Shown here piece by piece: positions 1-9,246 of a DNA stretch of 64,000 nt; within the stretch, counting starts at the first letter, position 1, and each line of letters opens with the position of its first letter. Source of the stretch: Marinobacter sp. ATCH36 (GTDB lineage Bacteria > Pseudomonadota > Gammaproteobacteria > Pseudomonadales > Oleiphilaceae). The translations under genes and the position numbers were made by a program. The notes under the pieces were generated by a model, which saw nothing but the letters and a program-made list of their open reading frames with translations, was not told the DNA's origin and did no database searches. Where the stretch lies: assembly GCF_023555055.1 (NCBI RefSeq), contig NZ_JAMJPL010000002.1, positions 248,001-312,000 of the forward strand, given 5' to 3'.

Positions 1-37
1 AGCTGGGTCCTGTAGAATATAGCGGGTCGGAGATCAA

Positions 38-67
38 AACACCGCAGACAGAGTTGCCTGCGGTGTT
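38..67 (-). terminator. Terminator-like hairpin after the TAXI gene
   Basis: Perfect 10-bp inverted arms at 38-47 and 58-67 with a 10-nt loop lie just downstream of the leftward TAXI gene. On the minus strand the right arm runs into TTTT. The short U-run makes it a moderate intrinsic terminator. It implies that the TAXI gene ends its transcript here. Confidence 0.6.
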
Positions 68-85
68 GTTTTACCGGTTACAGGA

Positions 86-1069
86 TCAGTCGATCAGCCC
101 GGCTTCTTTATAGTATTTCTCGGCACCTGGGTGCAGGGGCGCACTCAAGGCGTCGGATACCATTTCTTCCTTGTTCAGGACGCCAAACGCAGGATGCAGA
201 CGCTTGAAGCTGTCAAAGTTTTCGAAAACGGCCTTGACCACTTCGTACACGACATCATCCGAAACATCGGTCGAGGACACGAATGTTGCCGCAACACCGA
301 AAGTGGTGGTGTCATCGTCACTTCCCCGATACATACCACCCGGAATAACGGCTTGCCGGTAATACGGATTGTCTTTGATCAGCGTTTCGGTCGCTTTGTT
401 GTCAACACTGACGATCACGCTGTCACAGGAAGTAGTCGCCTCCTTGATCGCACCTGAAGGGTGACCAACTGTATAGAAGAAGGCATCAATGTTGCCATCA
501 CACAAGGCCTGGGATTGCTCAGCGGCTTTCAGTTCCGCCGCCAGCGAGAACTTGTCCATGGTCCAGCCCATTTCATCCATCAGAACTTCTGCAGTGGCAC
601 GCTGACCGGAGCCCGGGTTACCAACGGAAACCCGCTTACCTTCAAGATCCTCGAAGGTTTTGATACCTGATCCCTTGCTGGCTACAACGGTAAACGGCTC
701 CGGATGGAGCGAGAACACTGCGCGAAGCTTTTCGTTCTTTCCGTCTTCCTCAAACTGGCTGGTGCCGTTATAGGCGTGGTATTGCCAGTCAGATTGAGCA
801 ACCGCCAGATCCAGTTCGCCCTGACGAATCGCATTCAGGTTATAAACCGACCCACCGGTACTCTCGACGGAGCAACGGATTCCATGTTCTTTACGATCCA
901 TATTAACCAGCCGGCAAATTGCTCCGCCCGCCGGGTAATAGACCCCGGTTACACCACCGGTGCCGATGGTTACAAATTGCTGCTCCTGCGCGCTTACCGC
1001 CGTTGAAGTCGCTCCGAAGCTGACTGCGGCTGCCACCGCGAGTGCGGAAAATTTCTGTTTTAGTGCCAT
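86..1069 (-). CDS. TAXI family TRAP transporter solute-binding protein
   Basis: Periplasmic substrate-binding protein of a TRAP (TAXI subclass) uptake system, which would deliver a carboxylate-type solute to a DctM-like permease. The 327-aa product starts with a Sec signal peptide (positive start, hydrophobic core to about residue 20, probable cleavage after AVSA near 27). The TAXI hallmark [15 protein letters not shown] follows at about residues 35-49, as expected right after the signal. The ATG start has a GGGA Shine-Dalgarno. Terminator-like hairpins flank the gene on both sides, so it appears monocistronic. No TRAP membrane subunit lies in the window; it is either encoded left of position 1 or elsewhere. 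The ligand is not predictable from sequence. Confidence 0.9.
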   Translation of the reverse strand: MALKQKFSALAVAAAVSFGATSTAVSAQEQQFVTIGTGGVTGVYYPAGGAICRLVNMDRKEHGIRCSVESTGGSVYNLNAIRQGELDLAVAQSDWQYHAYNGTSQFEEDGKNEKLRAVFSLHPEPFTVVASKGSGIKTFEDLEGKRVSVGNPGSGQRATAEVLMDEMGWTMDKFSLAAELKAAEQSQALCDGNIDAFFYTVGHPSGAIKEATTSCDSVIVSVDNKATETLIKDNPYYRQAVIPGGMYRGSDDDTTTFGVAATFVSSTDVSDDVVYEVVKAVFENFDSFKRLHPAFGVLNKEEMVSDALSAPLHPGAEKYYKEAGLID

Positions 1070-1209
1070 GACTTTTCCCTTTTGTGTTCGTTATTGCTTT
1101 TTCTGGCCTGCGTGTTCACACAGACTCTTTCCACGTTCGCCTTAAAACATAGACCAATTCCGGTCATAAAGAAAGCCAGGATTAGCACGCTAACCACCTG
1201 AGCAAACAA

Positions 1210-1232
1210 CAAAAAAGCCCGCAGCGCGGGCT
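1210..1232 (-). terminator. Intrinsic terminator of the RND/YCF48/DUF1329 operon
   Basis: GC-rich 7-bp stem (AGCCCGC at 1216-1222, GCGGGCT at 1226-1232, AGC loop) followed on the minus strand by six or more U. It sits 24 nt beyond the stop of the MMPL-type gene and separates that operon from the TAXI gene, which therefore needs its own promoter in 1070-1209. No clear promoter was picked out there. Confidence 0.85.
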
Positions 1233-1256
1233 CTTCTGATCAGGCGTTTGCGAATC

Positions 1257-3644
1257 CTATTTGTTCGCGCGGGCCTTGGCGACCATGCGGTCCGGACGCA
1301 GCAGGAAGCGCGCCAGAGCCGGTAGCAGCCAGATGGAACCGACCATGTTCCAGATGAACATGAAGAACAACAGCAGGCCCATGTCCGCCTGGAACTTGAT
1401 GGGCGAGAATATCCAGGTCACTACGCCAATACCGAGGGTGACACCGGTAAAGATAACCGCCTTGCCGGTGGACTTCAGGGTCTCGAAATAGGCTTCCTGG
1501 AGCGCTTTGCCCTCCAGCAGGAACTTCTCAAGCTTGCTGTAGATATAGATGCCGTAGTCGACACCAATACCCACGCCCAGCGCAATAACAGGCAGGGTCG
1601 CAACCTTGATGCCAATACCGGACACCGCCATGATGGCCTCAGCCAGTATCGACGTGAGCCCCAGGGGAATCAGGATACAAAGCACCGCACGGACGGAGCG
1701 GAACGTCAGCAGGCACAGGAAAGCGACGACACTGTAGACGAAGATCAGCATCATGTTCTTGGCGCTTGAGATTACGTCATTGGTAGCCGCTTCGACACCG
1801 GCGTTACCAGCACCAAGCAGGAAGGTGTGCTCATCGTTATTGTTGTTGCTGGCGAACTCTTCCACACGCTCGGTAACGGTCTTCAGCGTTTCTGCCTTGT
1901 GATCCTCGAGGAACACCAGTACCGGAGTAAGATCACAGTTGGTGTTGATCAGGCCTGCCGGAGCCTCACGAATCGAAGCATTGATGATGGTCTGGTTGCG
2001 GGAAATTTCATACCACTTCCAGTTACCCTCATTCAACGCCTTAGTGACCAGTTTGGACACGTTCGCCAAAGAAGCGGACGATTGAACGCCCGGCGTATTC
2101 TGCAGTTCCCACTGCAAGGTATCCATGGCACGAAGAGTGTTGTACTGCGTACACTGCTCTTCCTCCGTCTTCACCATCACCACAAGGACATCAGCGCTCG
2201 TCGAGTAGTTGTCGATGATGAAGGCATTGTCCTTGTTGTAGCGCGAGTCCGCTCTCAACTCCGGGGCGCCCTGATCAAGATCACCAACTTTCAGATCCTG
2301 CTTGTAATACAGTCCGACCCCGAGGCCAATCACCGCAATCAGCAGTGAAATCGGAGCCACACCCGGGTGCGCAAAGTAGGACATGATGCGCCACTTGCGG
2401 TCCTGCTTTTCGCCGTGATTCTGCACGTGACGAACGCCACCTTTGGAGATACCCAGGTAGGACATGATCAATACGTGCAACACCAGGTTCGTAAGGATAA
2501 CGAACGCCACACCGATGCCGGCGGCAACCGCCAGGTCTCGGATAACGTCAATTTCGATAAAGATCAGGGTCAGGAAACCGAAAGCATCGGAAATCAGGGC
2601 CAGCATGCCCGGAATGTACAGAGCCCTGAATGCCAGCCGCGCGGCGGTGACGGAATCAAATCCTTTTGCCGCCTCCACGGCCATGGCGTTGACAATCTGA
2701 ACGCCGTGACTGATACCAATGGCAAACACCAGAAACGGAACCAGTACCGAGTATGGGTCAAGACCATAACCAAGCAGCCTCAGAGTACCAAGCTGCAGGA
2801 ACACGGCGATGATTGAGGTAAACACTGGCACCAGTGTCCCTTTAATGCAGCGGGAATAACCGAACAACAACAAAGTCGTCAGAATGATGGTAATACCGGC
2901 AAACCAGGCAATGGAGCCAATGCCTTCAATCAGGTCACCCACTTTCTTGGCAAAACCGACAATATGGATGTCAATTTTCGGGTTCTGCGCTTCGTACTTG
3001 TCCCGTATCTTTTCTTCCAGCTGGCGGGAGAACTCGCCATAGTCCAGCGGCTCGCCGGTTTCAGGGTTGTTTTCGTACAGCGGAGCGTAAACGATTGTCG
3101 ACTGGAAGTTATCCGAAATCAGCCGTCCGACCTCATTCGATCTGAGCACGTTCTGGCGCAGTTGCTCCAGGCTATCCCGGGAGGAGCCATCGTAGTTGTC
3201 CGGAATAACCGTGCCACCCTGGAACCCCTGTTCTGTGACCTCCACCCAGCGGACGTTGGAAGTCCATAGAGATTTCAGCCCGGAACGATCAACCCCGTTG
3301 AGATAGAACACCTCATCGGTGATCTGTTTCAGGGTTTCCATGTACTCCTGTGTAAAGATATCGCCCTCTTCCACCTCTACGGCGATACGCACAAAGTTGC
3401 CAAGGTTTTCCAGGTCGTTCCTGTACTCCAGCATATTAACGATGTACGGATGCTCAAGCGGAATCATCCGCTCGAAACTGGCGTCCGGCTGGATTTTGAC
3501 GGCGTTATAGCCGAGAAACAGCGTCAGGAATAAAAATGCAATCAGGATAATCGCCCGATTGTTGAAGATCAGCCGCTCCAGGAACGGTTCTGCCTTCGGT
3601 GTAGTCAGGTAATGCTCGCCCTTGTCATGCTTCGGGTTCGACAT
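1257..3644 (-). CDS. RND superfamily exporter (MMPL type)
   Basis: Inner-membrane proton-driven exporter of the RND/MMPL branch, 795 aa, with the two-fold repeat of that family. TM1 lies at about residues 31-48, followed by a large periplasmic loop and a helix bundle; a second loop and bundle follow. The second half carries GIGVDYGIYIYSKL, the sterol-sensing/MMPL-like TM motif with the charged Asp of the proton relay. It is shorter than HAE1 drug pumps (about 1030 aa) and lacks an adjacent membrane-fusion protein. It is the last gene of a leftward set after the YCF48-like protein (46-nt gap) and the DUF1329 protein, a grouping I recall from hydrocarbon- and steroid-degrading proteobacteria. 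Export or inter-membrane movement of a hydrophobic molecule is therefore inferred; the substrate is unknown. Confidence 0.85.
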   Translation of the reverse strand: MSNPKHDKGEHYLTTPKAEPFLERLIFNNRAIILIAFLFLTLFLGYNAVKIQPDASFERMIPLEHPYIVNMLEYRNDLENLGNFVRIAVEVEEGDIFTQEYMETLKQITDEVFYLNGVDRSGLKSLWTSNVRWVEVTEQGFQGGTVIPDNYDGSSRDSLEQLRQNVLRSNEVGRLISDNFQSTIVYAPLYENNPETGEPLDYGEFSRQLEEKIRDKYEAQNPKIDIHIVGFAKKVGDLIEGIGSIAWFAGITIILTTLLLFGYSRCIKGTLVPVFTSIIAVFLQLGTLRLLGYGLDPYSVLVPFLVFAIGISHGVQIVNAMAVEAAKGFDSVTAARLAFRALYIPGMLALISDAFGFLTLIFIEIDVIRDLAVAAGIGVAFVILTNLVLHVLIMSYLGISKGGVRHVQNHGEKQDRKWRIMSYFAHPGVAPISLLIAVIGLGVGLYYKQDLKVGDLDQGAPELRADSRYNKDNAFIIDNYSTSADVLVVMVKTEEEQCTQYNTLRAMDTLQWELQNTPGVQSSASLANVSKLVTKALNEGNWKWYEISRNQTIINASIREAPAGLINTNCDLTPVLVFLEDHKAETLKTVTERVEEFASNNNNDEHTFLLGAGNAGVEAATNDVISSAKNMMLIFVYSVVAFLCLLTFRSVRAVLCILIPLGLTSILAEAIMAVSGIGIKVATLPVIALGVGIGVDYGIYIYSKLEKFLLEGKALQEAYFETLKSTGKAVIFTGVTLGIGVVTWIFSPIKFQADMGLLLFFMFIWNMVGSIWLLPALARFLLRPDRMVAKARANK

Positions 3645-3690
3645 TCAAAAGCCCCTCTTGTTTTCGATCTGTTGGTGCCGCATCAGGGCG

Positions 3691-4839
3691 TTATTGAAGG
3701 TTCTTGCCACGGGCGTCGGTGAACTTAACGCCACCCTCGCCCACGATCAGAAGGTTGGTTCCGGAGAGCGGGACAACGTCCATCACACCTTCCCGGTCAT
3801 CGCGGGAGTAAGGGCGGAAGGATGTGCCACCATTTGTGCTCATCAGAACCGTGCCACCGTTACCAACCAGGGTAATCCTGCCGTCGTCCGCAACCACGCC
3901 ATTATTGAGCGTTGCACCGGCTTCGTTCGGAACCACTTTCCAGCTCTTGCCCAGATCGGTGGAGAGGAACATGTTGCCGCGCAGACCAAATGCCAGAACC
4001 TCGTTCACCTGGCCTGTACCAATGGCGCCAAACAGCGAACCTTCATAAGGGCTTTCACGCTTTTCCCAGCTATCGCCACCATCAATGGAGACGAAGATCT
4101 GACCGGCCTCGCCAACAATCACCAGTGCTCCTCCAGTGATTTGGGTAATGCTGTTGAGGTGAAATCCGGTGGGATTCTCGATCCGGGGTGACCAGTCGCG
4201 CCAGGTTTCGCCACCGTCTGTGGTGCGCAGAATCATGCCGTAGGCACCTATGACAAAACCGTGGCTTTCGTTCTCGAACCAGACATCCAGAAACGGGTTA
4301 ACAGGACCGATTTCGAGATCGGACTCCAGGTTTTCCATTGAGAAGAACAGATCGTCCAGCGCCCATTCCAGGTCGGCCTTTTCCTCTTCCGGAGCCTCCT
4401 CGATCTCCTGCTCCATTTCTTCGATCTGCTCCTGGCGGCTTGCAATAGCCAATTCGGCCGCTTCGATACCGGTCAACTGCAGGTCCCAGCTTTCACCGGC
4501 GTCGCCTGAATGGAGAACCACACCGCTGTGTCCCACTGCCCAGCCGTGAGTATCTGTACCAAAATCAACACCTGTCAGGGTCACGCGGACCGGTACCTGG
4601 CCCTGCACCCAGGTTTCACCCTGATCATCAGAGAAAATGATATGACCACGCTCACCGGCTGCCACGATTCGCTCCCCTGCACGGTCTGCGTCATTGAGCA
4701 GATTCTCGGGCGCGAGCAGTGTGGGCCGGGAAGGGGTTTCGATGATATCTGCAAGCGCAAATACCGTGGGCGCGGACATTGTCATGGATAGTCCAAGACA
4801 GGCCGCTCCCAGAGTCTTGCACATCAACCTTGTAGCCAT
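3691..4839 (-). CDS. YCF48-like periplasmic beta-propeller protein
   Basis: Predicted exported protein of 382 aa, with a signal peptide to about residue 29 (cleavage near VFA). At least six Asp-box/BNR-type repeats of the form S-x-D-x-G-x-S/T-W are visible (for example SDDQGETW, SGDAGESW, TTDGGETW, SIDGGDSW, STDLGKSW), so a beta-propeller related to the photosystem II assembly factor Ycf48 is predicted. In a non-photosynthetic bacterium the fold probably serves as an assembly or scaffold protein for the neighbouring RND exporter. An unusual acidic helical insertion rich in Glu (about residues 130-175, containing EEMEQEIEEAPEEEKADLEW) interrupts the propeller. It lies between the DUF1329 and RND genes on the same strand. 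Family confident, role inferred. Confidence 0.8.
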   Translation of the reverse strand: MATRLMCKTLGAACLGLSMTMSAPTVFALADIIETPSRPTLLAPENLLNDADRAGERIVAAGERGHIIFSDDQGETWVQGQVPVRVTLTGVDFGTDTHGWAVGHSGVVLHSGDAGESWDLQLTGIEAAELAIASRQEQIEEMEQEIEEAPEEEKADLEWALDDLFFSMENLESDLEIGPVNPFLDVWFENESHGFVIGAYGMILRTTDGGETWRDWSPRIENPTGFHLNSITQITGGALVIVGEAGQIFVSIDGGDSWEKRESPYEGSLFGAIGTGQVNEVLAFGLRGNMFLSTDLGKSWKVVPNEAGATLNNGVVADDGRITLVGNGGTVLMSTNGGTSFRPYSRDDREGVMDVVPLSGTNLLIVGEGGVKFTDARGKNLQ

Positions 4840-4909
4840 TCAGATTGCCTATATGTTGTGTTGAACCGTGTCACTCTGATTTCACCGGTATTTCCGGCTT
4901 GTACTATGA

Positions 4910-4941
4910 ATATACCGGTAGCCTTCCGGCCACCGGTATAT
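4910..4941. repeat. Perfect 10-bp inverted repeat between DUF1329 and YCF48 genes
   Basis: Arms ATATACCGGT (4910-4919) and ACCGGTATAT (4932-4941) can extend by three more pairs after one mismatch, closing on a TTCC tetraloop. A third copy of ACCGGTAT lies just upstream at about 4883. There is no U-run on either strand, so it is either a factor-dependent 3' end or processing hairpin for the DUF1329 message, or a protein-binding palindrome. Confidence 0.6.
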
Positions 4942-4993
4942 TTGTCGCCATCCGTCTCTGGCAAAACCGTTTTCCTGCCAACAAGCGCAACCG

Positions 4994-6382
4994 TTAACGC
5001 ACACTCCTGCGACGCAGGGATGACGGCGAGAAGTAACGCCGGTTGGGCACTTCGTTGGTAAACTTGCGGGTGGAATTTTCTTCAGTATCAAGGCCGAGCA
5101 CGTGATATCGACGTGCCTGCAGATCGTGATACACATCCAGAACCGTCCAGACGCCAGGAAGTTCATAATAGTTCTTAAGCATGCCCATGGTCACGCGCCA
5201 TAGTTCTCCACGGCCATCATATTGGTCGAGCAGCACGGTGTTCCAGCTATCGGCATCGACATAAAAACGGCGCTTGCCATAGATATGACGCTCCCCATCT
5301 TTGAGGGTGGCCTCCACTACATGGACTCTGTGAAGCTCCCAACGGGTCAGATCCGGGTTCAGGTGAGAAATGCCCAGTATCTCGGAGTAAGGGGTGCCCT
5401 CCTCGCCAAGACGGTAATTGTTATAAGGAATGTAGATCTCGCGCATTCCTTCATAATTCCAGTTATAACGATCAAGAGCACCGTTAAAGATATCAGTGTC
5501 ATCGGCTGTTCGCAGATTGTCTGCCGCCGCAATCGGAGAATCATAGCCCAGATTGGGAGCACGTCGAACACGGCGTTGGCCCGCGTTATAACCCCACCCA
5601 TTACGAGGATTGATAATCTGGTTCAGGGTTTCGTGAACCAGGATTGCACCACCGGCAAGACGGGGCGGCGACTGAGTGAATGACAGATAGTAGAAGATGA
5701 CGTTATCAAGCTCATCTTCACCCCCCTCGGGGTTGTAAAAATTGAAGAAGGCTTCCTGCTGTGAGGTAACCAGCGAGTAATCGCCATCCGTTTGCACGGC
5801 AACCTCACTGGACCGACGGGTAATATTGACCCCACGCCAGCGGGTCAGATGATTCCAAATAACCTGCCAGGCTTTCTCTTCATTGTTGCCATGCAGAATC
5901 GGGAACGGATAGCCCCCGAAAGCGCCATCAAGGCCTGCGCCCTCACCTACGATTTCCGCGTCAACAGCATTCTCTTTGGTATTTTCAGCCACCCAGTCCG
6001 GCACCGCATGGGTACGCCGGGTCTTGTAGACAGGAATACGGAAGGTGGTTGGATAAGTATCCAGCATGGCACGAAGGCCATCCGTCAGGTAGTCGTCATA
6101 CTGATCCATGTTTGAAGCGCTGATCGTGAACAACACTTCGTCGTCCGGGAACGGATCGATGTGATGCTGACCACTGCCTTCGTAGCCGGCAGGTGCTTCA
6201 GTCAGCCCGCCGTCCCATGGTGGGATGGTTCCCGCATCGTTACCGGCTTTGACGGAGCCGAACGGCGTCAGGTCCTGCCCGAGGCGAGCAGCCTCACTGG
6301 CGGAAACTGCAGCATTAACTGGCGTGGCGAATACAGAAAACGCAAACAAACTGCCCAGAATTACGTTATTTTTGTACTTCAT
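4994..6382 (-). CDS. DUF1329 family outer-membrane-associated protein
   Basis: A 462-aa exported protein with a clear signal peptide (hydrophobic core residues 8-20, cleavage near VNA-A at 25) and a DUF1329 body starting with the conserved NDAGTIPPWDGGL region. DUF1329 proteins have a LolA/LolB-like lipid-binding fold and are usually found beside DUF1302 outer-membrane proteins. No DUF1302 partner is in this window. The ATG is preceded by AAGG at good spacing. It is first of the leftward group DUF1329 - YCF48-like - RND, with a 154-nt gap holding an inverted repeat. A role in moving or storing a hydrophobic compound across the envelope is inferred; no catalytic residues are evident. Confidence 0.8.
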   Translation of the reverse strand: MKYKNNVILGSLFAFSVFATPVNAAVSASEAARLGQDLTPFGSVKAGNDAGTIPPWDGGLTEAPAGYEGSGQHHIDPFPDDEVLFTISASNMDQYDDYLTDGLRAMLDTYPTTFRIPVYKTRRTHAVPDWVAENTKENAVDAEIVGEGAGLDGAFGGYPFPILHGNNEEKAWQVIWNHLTRWRGVNITRRSSEVAVQTDGDYSLVTSQQEAFFNFYNPEGGEDELDNVIFYYLSFTQSPPRLAGGAILVHETLNQIINPRNGWGYNAGQRRVRRAPNLGYDSPIAAADNLRTADDTDIFNGALDRYNWNYEGMREIYIPYNNYRLGEEGTPYSEILGISHLNPDLTRWELHRVHVVEATLKDGERHIYGKRRFYVDADSWNTVLLDQYDGRGELWRVTMGMLKNYYELPGVWTVLDVYHDLQARRYHVLGLDTEENSTRKFTNEVPNRRYFSPSSLRRRSVR

Positions 6383-6469
6383 TGTTTGACCTTAAACCTG
6401 TCTGAAAGCCCTGAATAAGGCTTTTCTTATTGTGTTGTCATGGAATATCGGCTCCTGACAGGTTAACCG

Positions 6470-6479
6470 ATCGGCCGAT
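6470..6479. repeat. 10-bp palindrome upstream of the DUF1329 gene
   Basis: ATCGGCCGAT is a perfect palindrome in the 185-nt region upstream of the DUF1329 start. It may be a half of a TetR-type operator, but no regulator gene is adjacent. A small hairpin GCCTG-CGA-CAGGC at 6514-6526, downstream of pepN, has no U-run. Nothing else was recognised in 6383-6567. Confidence 0.3.
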
Positions 6480-6567
6480 ATTGTCTATCGACCGAAAGTG
6501 CGATTTTGTATCCGCCTGCGACAGGCTCCGTAACAGCACTGGCAGGTACTGATTCAGCCTCTCTCCT

Positions 6568-9216
6568 TTACTGGCCTGCAAGGCTTTTATGCACCACCTC
6601 GTAGACATCCCGTGACAGGCCGGACTTGTCTCGTATGGCTTCCAGCGCTGTTTTCATCTGTTCACCATGCACCGGTGCAAATTTGCGCCAGCGAGTCAGT
6701 GGAGATACCAGCCTGGCAGCAATTTGTGGATTGCTATCGTCCAGACGACGCACCTGCTGCTCAAGAAACTGATAGCCCGAGCCATCTTCCGCGTGGAATG
6801 CAGGCAGGTTCTGGCCAGCAAACACACCAATCACCGAGCGGATCTTGTTGGGATTTTTCCAATCGAAGGCCGGGTGAGCCATCAACTCGTGAATCTTCGC
6901 CAAGCCCCCGGTACGGCTGCTGCCGGACTGGACGGAAAACCACTGTTCCACTACCTGTGGGTCGTCTTTCCACTGCTCGTAGAACGCTTTCAGAGCCCGT
7001 TCACGCTCCTGGTCATAACCGGAGTTCACCAGCGACCGCAATGCGCCCATGCGGTCGGTCATATTATCGGCGCTTTCAAACTGGCTTACCGCCAGCGACC
7101 GCCCCTCTTCATCGTCTGTGTGAAGCAGCCATGCAAGCGCCGTGTTTCGCAGACTTCTGCGGGCCACGTCTTCTGGCGTCACTTCGTAACGGCCCTCAAC
7201 GGTGTTGCGCTGGTAACAGGTCAGCAGCTCATCCCGCAGTGCGGTCGCAAGATGCCCAAGCACGGTTTCTCGCGCCCGGTGAATGGCGGGCACATTGGGT
7301 TTGTCTGAAATTTCAATCAGGTACGCCTCAGACGGCAGTTGCAGCATCTTCGCAACCAGTGCCTGATCCAGGGACGCATCCGTCAACAGGCCGCGGTAAG
7401 CCTCTGTCAGTCCAGAATCAACAGTATCGCTGCTGTCGTCGCCCACAAGCCCATTGATAACATCCACTGCCAGTCGCTGGCCTGCATCCCAGCGATTGAA
7501 ACCGTCCGGATCATGACTCATCAGGAACATCAACTGATCGCGTGTCCAGGGGTAATAGACGCGGACCGGTGCCGAGAAATTTCTCAGCAGAGACGGGACT
7601 GGACGCTCCGCTAGATCATGGAATTCGAAGGTGTGGCTGGCTTCCGTCAGCTCAAGCACACGATCCGTGGGTGCGTCCGTGTCGCCTGCGTTCAGTTTTA
7701 GCGGCAGGGATTCACCACCGTCCCCCAAAAGCCCAACGGCAAATGGAATGTGCTGCGGCTTCTTGTCAGTCTGGCCAGGGGTATCCGGAATCGACTGTTC
7801 GATAGTCAGGCGGTAGACCCCGGATGCCTTGTCATAGTCATCACGCACCGTCAGCTGCGGTGTGCCCGCCTGCTCATACCAGAGACGGAACTGAGACAGG
7901 TCACGGCCACTGGCGTCTTCCATGGCCCGGACAAAATCGTCGGTGGTTACAGCCTGGCCGTCATGGCGCTCAAAATACAGATCACTGCCCTTGCGGAACA
8001 TGTCGGGGCCAAGCAGTGTGTGAATCATACCCACAACTTCGCAGCCCTTTTCATAGATGGTCAGGGTATAGAAGTTGGTAATCTCCATGTAGGACTCGGG
8101 GCGCACCGGATGAGCCATCGGGCCTGAGTCCTCGGCGAACTGGGCCGTGCGCAGCATGGTCGCGTCTTCAATTCGTTTGACCGTAGGGGAACCCATGTCA
8201 GCGGAGAATTGAGAGTCACGGAAAACCGTGAAACCTTCCTTCAGGCTCAGCTGGAACCAGTCGCGGCAGGTAACCCGATTTCCGGACCAATTGTGGAAAT
8301 ACTCGTGGGCAACGATGGATTCGATACGCTGGAATGCCAGATCTGTTGCGGTTTCCTGGCTGGCCAGCACACAGGAGGAGTTGAAAATATTCAGGCCTTT
8401 GTTCTCCATCGCCCCCATATTGAAGTCGTCGACTGCCACGATCATGAAAATATCGAGATCATACTCCCGGCCATACACCTCTTCGTCCCAGCGCATGGCA
8501 CGCTTCAGGGAGTCCATGGCGTGATCACACTTCTCGGAATTGCGCGGCTCGACATACATGCGCAGGTCAATATCGCGTCCGGACATGGTGTGAAAGCTGT
8601 CCCGCTTTTCCACCAGATCCCCGGCAACCAGGGCAAACAGATAGCTCGGCTTGGGAAACGGGTCTTCCCAGGTCACAAAGTGCCTGCCACCTTCCAGATC
8701 GCCCTTCTCAACATCGTTGCCGTTGGACAACAGAATAGGAAAGCTGGCCCTGTCCGCTTCAATGCGGGTACGGAAACGGGCCATCACATCGGGACGGTCC
8801 GGGAAGTAGGTGATACAGCGAAATCCCTCGGCCTCGCATTGAGTACAGAACATGCCGGAGGACTGGTAAAGGCCTTCCAGGCGAGTATTGTTCTGTGGTT
8901 CGAGCCAGGTCACCACGCCCAGTTCGAACTGGTCCGGAACGTCATGGACCACCAGTTTGTCAACACGATCCTCGTAGGCGTCCTTTGCCAATTCCCGACC
9001 GTCCAGGCTCAGCGACTCCAGCGTGGTCATGGTATCGCCATTCAGCTCAAGGCTTTTGTCGGCACTGTCACTGTCGGGGTTGCGGCGCATGGACAGAACA
9101 CTGTGTACCCGCGCCCCATCTTCAAACAGTTCAAAACGCAGATCCACGTGGTCCACCAGGAAAACAGGGACTCGGTAATCCTTCAGATAAATGGTTTGTG
9201 GCTGACTGGTACGCAT
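6568..9216 (-). CDS. pepN: Aminopeptidase N (M1 zinc metallopeptidase)
   Basis: Cytoplasmic M1 aminopeptidase that removes N-terminal residues in the final steps of protein turnover. At 882 aa it matches the bacterial PepN length. The substrate-anchoring GAMEN motif is at residues 268-272, the zinc site HEYFH at 304-308 with the third ligand Glu at about 327 (KEGFT), all in canonical order; a C-terminal helical domain follows. The ATG overlaps no other gene. It is the last gene of a leftward block after the DUF1315 and DUF2797 genes (30-nt gap), the same order I recall in Pseudomonas aeruginosa. No signal peptide. The identification is secure. Confidence 0.97.
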   Translation of the reverse strand: MRTSQPQTIYLKDYRVPVFLVDHVDLRFELFEDGARVHSVLSMRRNPDSDSADKSLELNGDTMTTLESLSLDGRELAKDAYEDRVDKLVVHDVPDQFELGVVTWLEPQNNTRLEGLYQSSGMFCTQCEAEGFRCITYFPDRPDVMARFRTRIEADRASFPILLSNGNDVEKGDLEGGRHFVTWEDPFPKPSYLFALVAGDLVEKRDSFHTMSGRDIDLRMYVEPRNSEKCDHAMDSLKRAMRWDEEVYGREYDLDIFMIVAVDDFNMGAMENKGLNIFNSSCVLASQETATDLAFQRIESIVAHEYFHNWSGNRVTCRDWFQLSLKEGFTVFRDSQFSADMGSPTVKRIEDATMLRTAQFAEDSGPMAHPVRPESYMEITNFYTLTIYEKGCEVVGMIHTLLGPDMFRKGSDLYFERHDGQAVTTDDFVRAMEDASGRDLSQFRLWYEQAGTPQLTVRDDYDKASGVYRLTIEQSIPDTPGQTDKKPQHIPFAVGLLGDGGESLPLKLNAGDTDAPTDRVLELTEASHTFEFHDLAERPVPSLLRNFSAPVRVYYPWTRDQLMFLMSHDPDGFNRWDAGQRLAVDVINGLVGDDSSDTVDSGLTEAYRGLLTDASLDQALVAKMLQLPSEAYLIEISDKPNVPAIHRARETVLGHLATALRDELLTCYQRNTVEGRYEVTPEDVARRSLRNTALAWLLHTDDEEGRSLAVSQFESADNMTDRMGALRSLVNSGYDQERERALKAFYEQWKDDPQVVEQWFSVQSGSSRTGGLAKIHELMAHPAFDWKNPNKIRSVIGVFAGQNLPAFHAEDGSGYQFLEQQVRRLDDSNPQIAARLVSPLTRWRKFAPVHGEQMKTALEAIRDKSGLSRDVYEVVHKSLAGQ

Positions 9217-9246
9217 TGGTTATCTCCAGAATATGTTGGGCCTGCT

